Origin: JAFDCJ01 sp049669725
GTDB taxonomy: Bacteria; Desulfobacterota; Desulfobacteria; Desulfobacterales; JAFDCJ01
Direction: 5' to 3'
DNA length: 10,502 nucleotides
Assembly: GCA_049669725.1 (NCBI GenBank)
Contig: JBATKU010000394.1
Span: forward strand, 1-10,502
The stretch's first letter is position 1. The number at the start of each line of letters is the position of its first letter. Shown here one piece after another: positions 7,440-10,502 of this stretch. Made by a program: the position numbers and the translations under genes. The notes under the pieces were generated by a model. The model was given only the letters and a program-made list of their open reading frames with translations, was not told where the DNA came from and did not search any database.

Positions 7440-7445
7440 ATTATA
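7440..7445 (-). promoter_or_regulatory. Perfect TATAAT -10 box before the MttB-like gene
   Basis: The minus strand reads CGATATAATGGG. TATAAT is a consensus -10 box, and the implied start near 7433 gives a leader of about 20 nt that contains the ribosome site. No good -35 hexamer is found at 16-18 bp (AGCCTG at 17), so an activator might be needed, or the match is chance. If real, the methyltransferase and dehydrogenase genes form their own transcription unit. Confidence 0.4.
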
Positions 7446-7547
7446 TCGGACAAGAAAATTCACAGGCTCGGCAATATTTAATCACCAAATTGCGTCTCCC
7501 ATTTACTCCGATTTCTCCAGCGGGAACTTTATTATCTTCGTCTGCAT

Positions 7548-8837
7548 TCATTTGCCTGCGGCAGACTTCCCGACTATATCTTCCTTCAGAAAAAGGCCAC
7601 CTTTTTCAACATAATATGCCAGAGGGTGAGCGTTTACATCATATTCTTCTCGTAGCCACTGTTTCATCAACTCTGATATTTCCCTAAGCAGCCGATTGCC
7701 CAACGTATCGCCTTGCTCCCAATAGTCTAATCGAGGGTCATTTTCTGGGTGATGTAAGCCCAATATCAACACTGTTTGTGCCGCCTTCGGCCAATCTTCA
7801 ATCTGAATATCATCCAACATGGTCGTGGCTCCAGGACATTCTGGAGTAGCTTGATAAGAAGGGCCTTTCAAAACGTCTTCCAAACGGACCATTCCGGCTC
7901 GGATCCCATTAAACGATTCTGCTTGCGAGATGATTTCACTGGTTGGTGGAACTTTTAATGCCATCGTTATAACCGGAAGAATCGGGACGGTAAAATCTTT
8001 GACTCGGTTGGCCACTACCGTTACCATATAGATCATCCAGAGGATCAAAAAAACATGAAGCACGTCATTTTCAGAAAACCAGATTCCCTTTGCCCATAAT
8101 TTTTTTGTAATGCGCTGTTTGCTGTAGATCCAATATGCCGACATGGTAACAAGCAGTATAATCCAGGAACCCAAAAGCACAAGGTCCATAGAGTCTCTGA
8201 ACATGTAGTACCGCCAACCATTAAAGAAACACAAAAAGAAGAAAACCGGGGCCGAGACCCAAAGCATGAATTCAAAAGTAATGAGGGATTTTAGCGGCAC
8301 TATTCCGCCGATGCAAGTAAGAATAACATATACCAGGGAACTCACTAATGCGTAACACAGCAGCACTGTCTGAAATGTTCCTGTGCTGCAGGAATACGCT
8401 ATAGCGGCCAGCATCGCATTCATGCTAACCTGCTGTAACATGAGGTAAACGACCTCCCACCAACTGGTCCAGCTGCAGACCTTTCTCCCAGCGCATTTGA
8501 TTTCGTAGCCAAACGCCTGGTAACTTGTTCCGGCAAAAAGCGCGCCGATTCCCCACAGCAAAAGGGAAACACCCCACCACAGGCGGGAATTTTCGTTATT
8601 TTGAATTTGGAAAAAATATAGACTGACGCCAACGGTAAAAAAACCCAAAAAATAAACCCAAAATGATGAAAGGGGTTGACATATGATCATCTCTTTTGAG
8701 GCGATACGGATCTTTATGCACGGCTGTTCCCTAAACCATTTTTCAGGTGTTAGATCGGGATCATCATGTGGGATCGATTTCAGGCGGCCAAAAACAGAAA
8801 ACAGTATTTTTGAAATCTTAGACATGAGCAAATGCAT
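7548..8837 (-). CDS. Seven-helix membrane protein with C-terminal truncated QueG-like (epoxyqueuosine reductase-like) domain
   Basis: Complete 429-aa protein. Residues 1-50 are a soluble start. About seven hydrophobic segments follow (approximately 56-76, 88-108, 128-149, 156-178, 186-206, 218-238, 259-279). I do not recognise the membrane part. From about 297 the sequence changes to a soluble domain: SEIISQAESFNGIRAGMVRLEDVL, then WPKAAQTVLILGLHHPENDPRLDYW (349-373), GNRLLREISELMKQWLREEY (380-399) and ending AYYVEKGGLFLKED. This resembles the N-terminal half of QueG-like / COG1600 proteins. Those normally continue with an alanine/glycine loop (AGLGxIGKNN) and a 4Fe-4S ferredoxin domain, both absent: the frame ends in IVGKSAAGK and stop, and I saw no continuation in the other frames. 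The ATG at 8837 is 11 nt after the stop of the preceding MDR gene, so translation may be coupled. ATG 8825 is an alternative start. Neither has a clear ribosome site. Confidence 0.75.
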   Translation of the reverse strand: MHLLMSKISKILFSVFGRLKSIPHDDPDLTPEKWFREQPCIKIRIASKEMIICQPLSSFWVYFLGFFTVGVSLYFFQIQNNENSRLWWGVSLLLWGIGALFAGTSYQAFGYEIKCAGRKVCSWTSWWEVVYLMLQQVSMNAMLAAIAYSCSTGTFQTVLLCYALVSSLVYVILTCIGGIVPLKSLITFEFMLWVSAPVFFFLCFFNGWRYYMFRDSMDLVLLGSWIILLVTMSAYWIYSKQRITKKLWAKGIWFSENDVLHVFLILWMIYMVTVVANRVKDFTVPILPVITMALKVPPTSEIISQAESFNGIRAGMVRLEDVLKGPSYQATPECPGATTMLDDIQIEDWPKAAQTVLILGLHHPENDPRLDYWEQGDTLGNRLLREISELMKQWLREEYDVNAHPLAYYVEKGGLFLKEDIVGKSAAGK

Positions 8838-8848
8838 CTTTGATTCAG

Positions 8849-9949
8849 CTAAAGCAAATATTGCTCTACATCATCGATCGGTGGTGGAATCAAAACGAAT
8901 TTGCCCACATGCTTTTTTTCTGTGAATTCACGTTGTGCCTCAACAATTCTATTGAGTGGAAACATTTTGGCCAGAAGGGGCATGATCTCACCTTTTTCGA
9001 TATAGGAAACAAGGTTTGGAAAAATAGGCTCATCCCACGCCGTACATCCAATCAGCGTCAAATCATTTAAATAAAGGTCTCGCATATCAAGTTTCACAAG
9101 CGGTCCTGCAATGGCGCCCGAGGAAACAAACCGCCCGCCTCTCTTCAATACTTTGAGCATCCCACCAAAGCAAGGTCCTGCAACATTGTCAACGACAGCA
9201 TCCACCGATTTTTCTCCCAGACAATCCACAATGTCCTCGTCACGGGCAATGGCCTGATCTGCACCTATTGCCTGTACTTTTTCAAGCTTTGCTTTCCCTG
9301 CGATAGCTGTTACAACGGCCCCCCGTCGCTTTACCAGCTGCACAGCTGCGGACCCGACTCCGCCCGAAGCTCCCGCGATCAATACATGTTCACCTTTTGC
9401 CACCTTTGCCCGGTGGACCATATTTTCGGCCGTACCATAAGCGCATGGAATGGTGCCGAGCTCGGCATCGCTCCACTCGCAGTCTACTGGAAAAATCTCG
9501 GTTGCAGGTACTTTTACAAATTGTGCAAACGCGCCGTCAAAATCAGAAGCCATCCAAATGTTTTCCAATGAGTTCCATCCTGTAGTGCGCATACAAGACC
9601 GAACCAACACACGTGAACCTATAAGGCTTTTATCAACCCCCGGTGCAACAACCACCACCCGACCGCAACAATCTGTGCCCTGAATAAATGGAAAGGGCGT
9701 CGACTCATTCCAGCCCCCATCTCCCTGTGCTTTTGCCTCTTGTATTTCTTTTTCGCCGGTCGTGAGAGCTTCTGTGCTCGTCGTGACCCTGGAAGAGTAC
9801 CAGCCAAGGCGGGTATTGATTTCCGTATTGTTTACTCCTGCTGCGAGGACTTGCAGAAGAACCTCCCCAGAGGCAAGCACTGGGATCGGGACATCCCGAT
9901 ACTCGAGTTTTTCATAACCTCCGTTGCCGGTTGTAACAACCGCTTTCAT
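8849..9949 (-). CDS. Zinc-independent MDR-superfamily oxidoreductase (quinone reductase-like)
   Basis: A 366-aa NAD(P)H-dependent medium-chain dehydrogenase/reductase. The start at ATG 9949 is chosen because family members begin MKAVV; an in-frame ATG at 10009 (386 aa), 11 nt after a GGGG ribosome-like site, is possible. The catalytic GroES-like domain is residues 1-150, and the nucleotide-binding motif AGASGGVGSAAVQLVKRRGA lies at 192-211. The zinc-binding cysteine found in alcohol dehydrogenases (GVCGTD) is replaced by GVNNTEI (38-44), so it should be zinc-independent. Residues about 52-85 form an extra polar loop (SSRVTTSTEALTTGEKE and on) before FIQGTDCCG. Substrate is unknown; quinones, enones or acyl-CoA type enals are common in the family. 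It is the first gene of the four-gene minus-strand run, and its stop lies 11 nt before the membrane-protein ATG. Confidence 0.88.
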   Translation of the reverse strand: MKAVVTTGNGGYEKLEYRDVPIPVLASGEVLLQVLAAGVNNTEINTRLGWYSSRVTTSTEALTTGEKEIQEAKAQGDGGWNESTPFPFIQGTDCCGRVVVVAPGVDKSLIGSRVLVRSCMRTTGWNSLENIWMASDFDGAFAQFVKVPATEIFPVDCEWSDAELGTIPCAYGTAENMVHRAKVAKGEHVLIAGASGGVGSAAVQLVKRRGAVVTAIAGKAKLEKVQAIGADQAIARDEDIVDCLGEKSVDAVVDNVAGPCFGGMLKVLKRGGRFVSSGAIAGPLVKLDMRDLYLNDLTLIGCTAWDEPIFPNLVSYIEKGEIMPLLAKMFPLNRIVEAQREFTEKKHVGKFVLIPPPIDDVEQYLL

Positions 9950-9971
9950 GGTTCTTTTGCAACCCTTGAGA

Positions 9972-10016
9972 TCAAAGCGATCCTTTTTTTGAAATTGTTG
10001 TGATTTCATTGACCAT
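9972..10016 (-). CDS. Possible 14-codon leader ORF upstream of the MDR gene
   Basis: ATG at 10016 is preceded, at 4 nt, by AAAGGGG, a better ribosome site than that of the MDR gene itself. It encodes MVNEITTISKKGSL and stops 22 nt before ATG 9949, in another frame. It could be a leader peptide or a chance ORF. The same ribosome site could instead serve the in-frame MDR start at 10009. Confidence 0.2.
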   Translation of the reverse strand: MVNEITTISKKGSL

Positions 10017-10392
10017 GTTACCCCTTTCTTTCCTGCAAAAATCATCCAACATGCAACTATCGGTTTAGCTGAAAACATTCGAGACAGTTTTTGGTTACAT
10101 GAAACACGTTATGGAATCAATCAGTATTTCAAACTTTGGTCAACTCAGATCCTATCTGTGCAATTTCCGTGATATAGAATCCCGACTAAATAATGCTTCA
10201 ACCAATGTAATGAATTTTGGCTTGCCTAAAAGTGTAACTTTGCGTGCCTAAATCGATCGTGTCTAATTAATTAAATTTATTGTGTATTTGTTCAGACAAT
10301 CTATCATTATTGGGTGCGTATTTACAGAATGGATGTATAGCCGCTACAGTTTGGCGGATGTGTGGGTTGCGTATTCTAATGCAACAGAGTAG

Positions 10393-10420
10393 AAAAACGC
10401 TTCAATTCATGGAATTGAAA
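10393..10420 (-). terminator. Probable rho-independent terminator of the gene at the right edge
   Basis: The minus strand reads TTCAATTC-CAT-GAATTGAA (10401-10419), a perfect 8-bp stem with a 3-nt loop, followed by GCGTTTTT. It begins 3 nt after the TAG stop at 10423-10425. The stem is AT-rich and therefore weak, but position and T-run fit termination. Confidence 0.45.
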
Positions 10421-10422
10421 GA

Positions 10423-10502
10423 CTAATTAACTTGATTTAGCTTTCTATACGAATCCAAAAGTGATATCAGCAAACTGTCCAACGGGACATTACCGGACAG
10501 GC
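10423..10502 (-). CDS. 3' end of an unidentified minus-strand gene (partial)
   Basis: One frame is open from the window edge for 25 codons, ending VPLDSLLISLLDSYRKLNQVN and TAG (10423-10425). The other two minus frames have stops within this stretch. The amphipathic, protein-like residues and the terminator-like hairpin right after the stop support a real gene end. The piece is too short to assign a family. Confidence 0.35.
   Translation of the reverse strand, partial: LSGNVPLDSLLISLLDSYRKLNQVN

Larger units (their letters stand above)
9950..10422. other. AT-rich stretch without a convincing gene
   Basis: Apart from the possible leader ORF and the terminator-like hairpin, I see no coding potential: all frames are broken by frequent stops. 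It holds an 8-bp palindrome TAAATTTA (10272-10279), which is also the core of the MarR operator, next to TAATTAATTA (10264-10273). It also holds three related 7-mers, GCCTAAA, GCCTAAA and GTCTAAT, at 10224, 10246 and 10261. It presumably contains the promoter of the MDR gene, but no clear -35/-10 pair stands out. Confidence 0.5.

Noticed and set aside
10401..10419. Single CRISPR repeat (ATTGAA-type palindrome)
   Set aside because: It occurs once, with no second copy or spacers; a terminator after the stop at 10423 explains it better.
10475..10500. CTGTCC / GGACAG inverted repeat as a possible insertion-sequence end
   Set aside because: Six-base arms at the window edge, no transposase and no target duplication visible; it lies inside the likely coding tail.

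Overview
The window looks like accessory chromosome from an anaerobic, non-archaeal bacterium. A sulfate-reducing or related Desulfobacterota lineage fits best, but this is an inference. The reasons are a non-pyrrolysine MttB-family corrinoid methyltransferase, a dimethylglycine/sarcosine dehydrogenase-like flavoprotein, a Tat-exported solute-binding protein, a QueG-like domain fused to membrane helices, and mid-range base composition with AT-rich spacers. There is no rRNA, tRNA, CRISPR array or recognisable transposase.

Layout from left to right. (1) On the minus strand, positions 1-1460 carry a family 5 (oligopeptide/dipeptide type) ABC solute-binding protein with a twin-arginine signal; its C-terminus lies outside the window. 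Just upstream on the same strand is a MarR-family regulator (1551-2015) resembling the EctR/CosR osmolyte regulators. Its promoter region (2055-2083) holds a perfect 18-bp palindrome lying almost entirely in the -35/-10 spacer, which is a clear autorepression arrangement. (2) Divergently, on the plus strand, is an APH/choline-kinase-fold phosphotransferase (2184-3290). (3) Convergent to it is a run of four minus-strand genes covering 3407-9949. In transcription order these are a zinc-independent MDR oxidoreductase, a 7-TM protein with a truncated QueG-like tail, an MttB-family methyltransferase, and an 809-aa DMGDH/SarDH-like dehydrogenase. A hairpin plus T-run at about 3346-3369 ends this run. 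A TATAAT box just before the methyltransferase suggests that the last two genes can be transcribed on their own. (4) From 9950 to 10422 there is an AT-rich non-coding stretch. From 10423 to the edge there is probably the 3' end of another minus-strand gene, followed by its own terminator-like hairpin.

Working model (inference): the solute-binding protein imports a methylated amine or peptide-like osmolyte. The MttB homologue removes one methyl group from a quaternary amine onto a corrinoid protein encoded elsewhere. The DMGDH-like flavoprotein oxidatively removes further N-methyl groups onto tetrahydrofolate. The MarR protein would sense the osmolyte. The roles of the phosphotransferase, the MDR enzyme and the membrane/QueG-like protein in this scheme are unknown.
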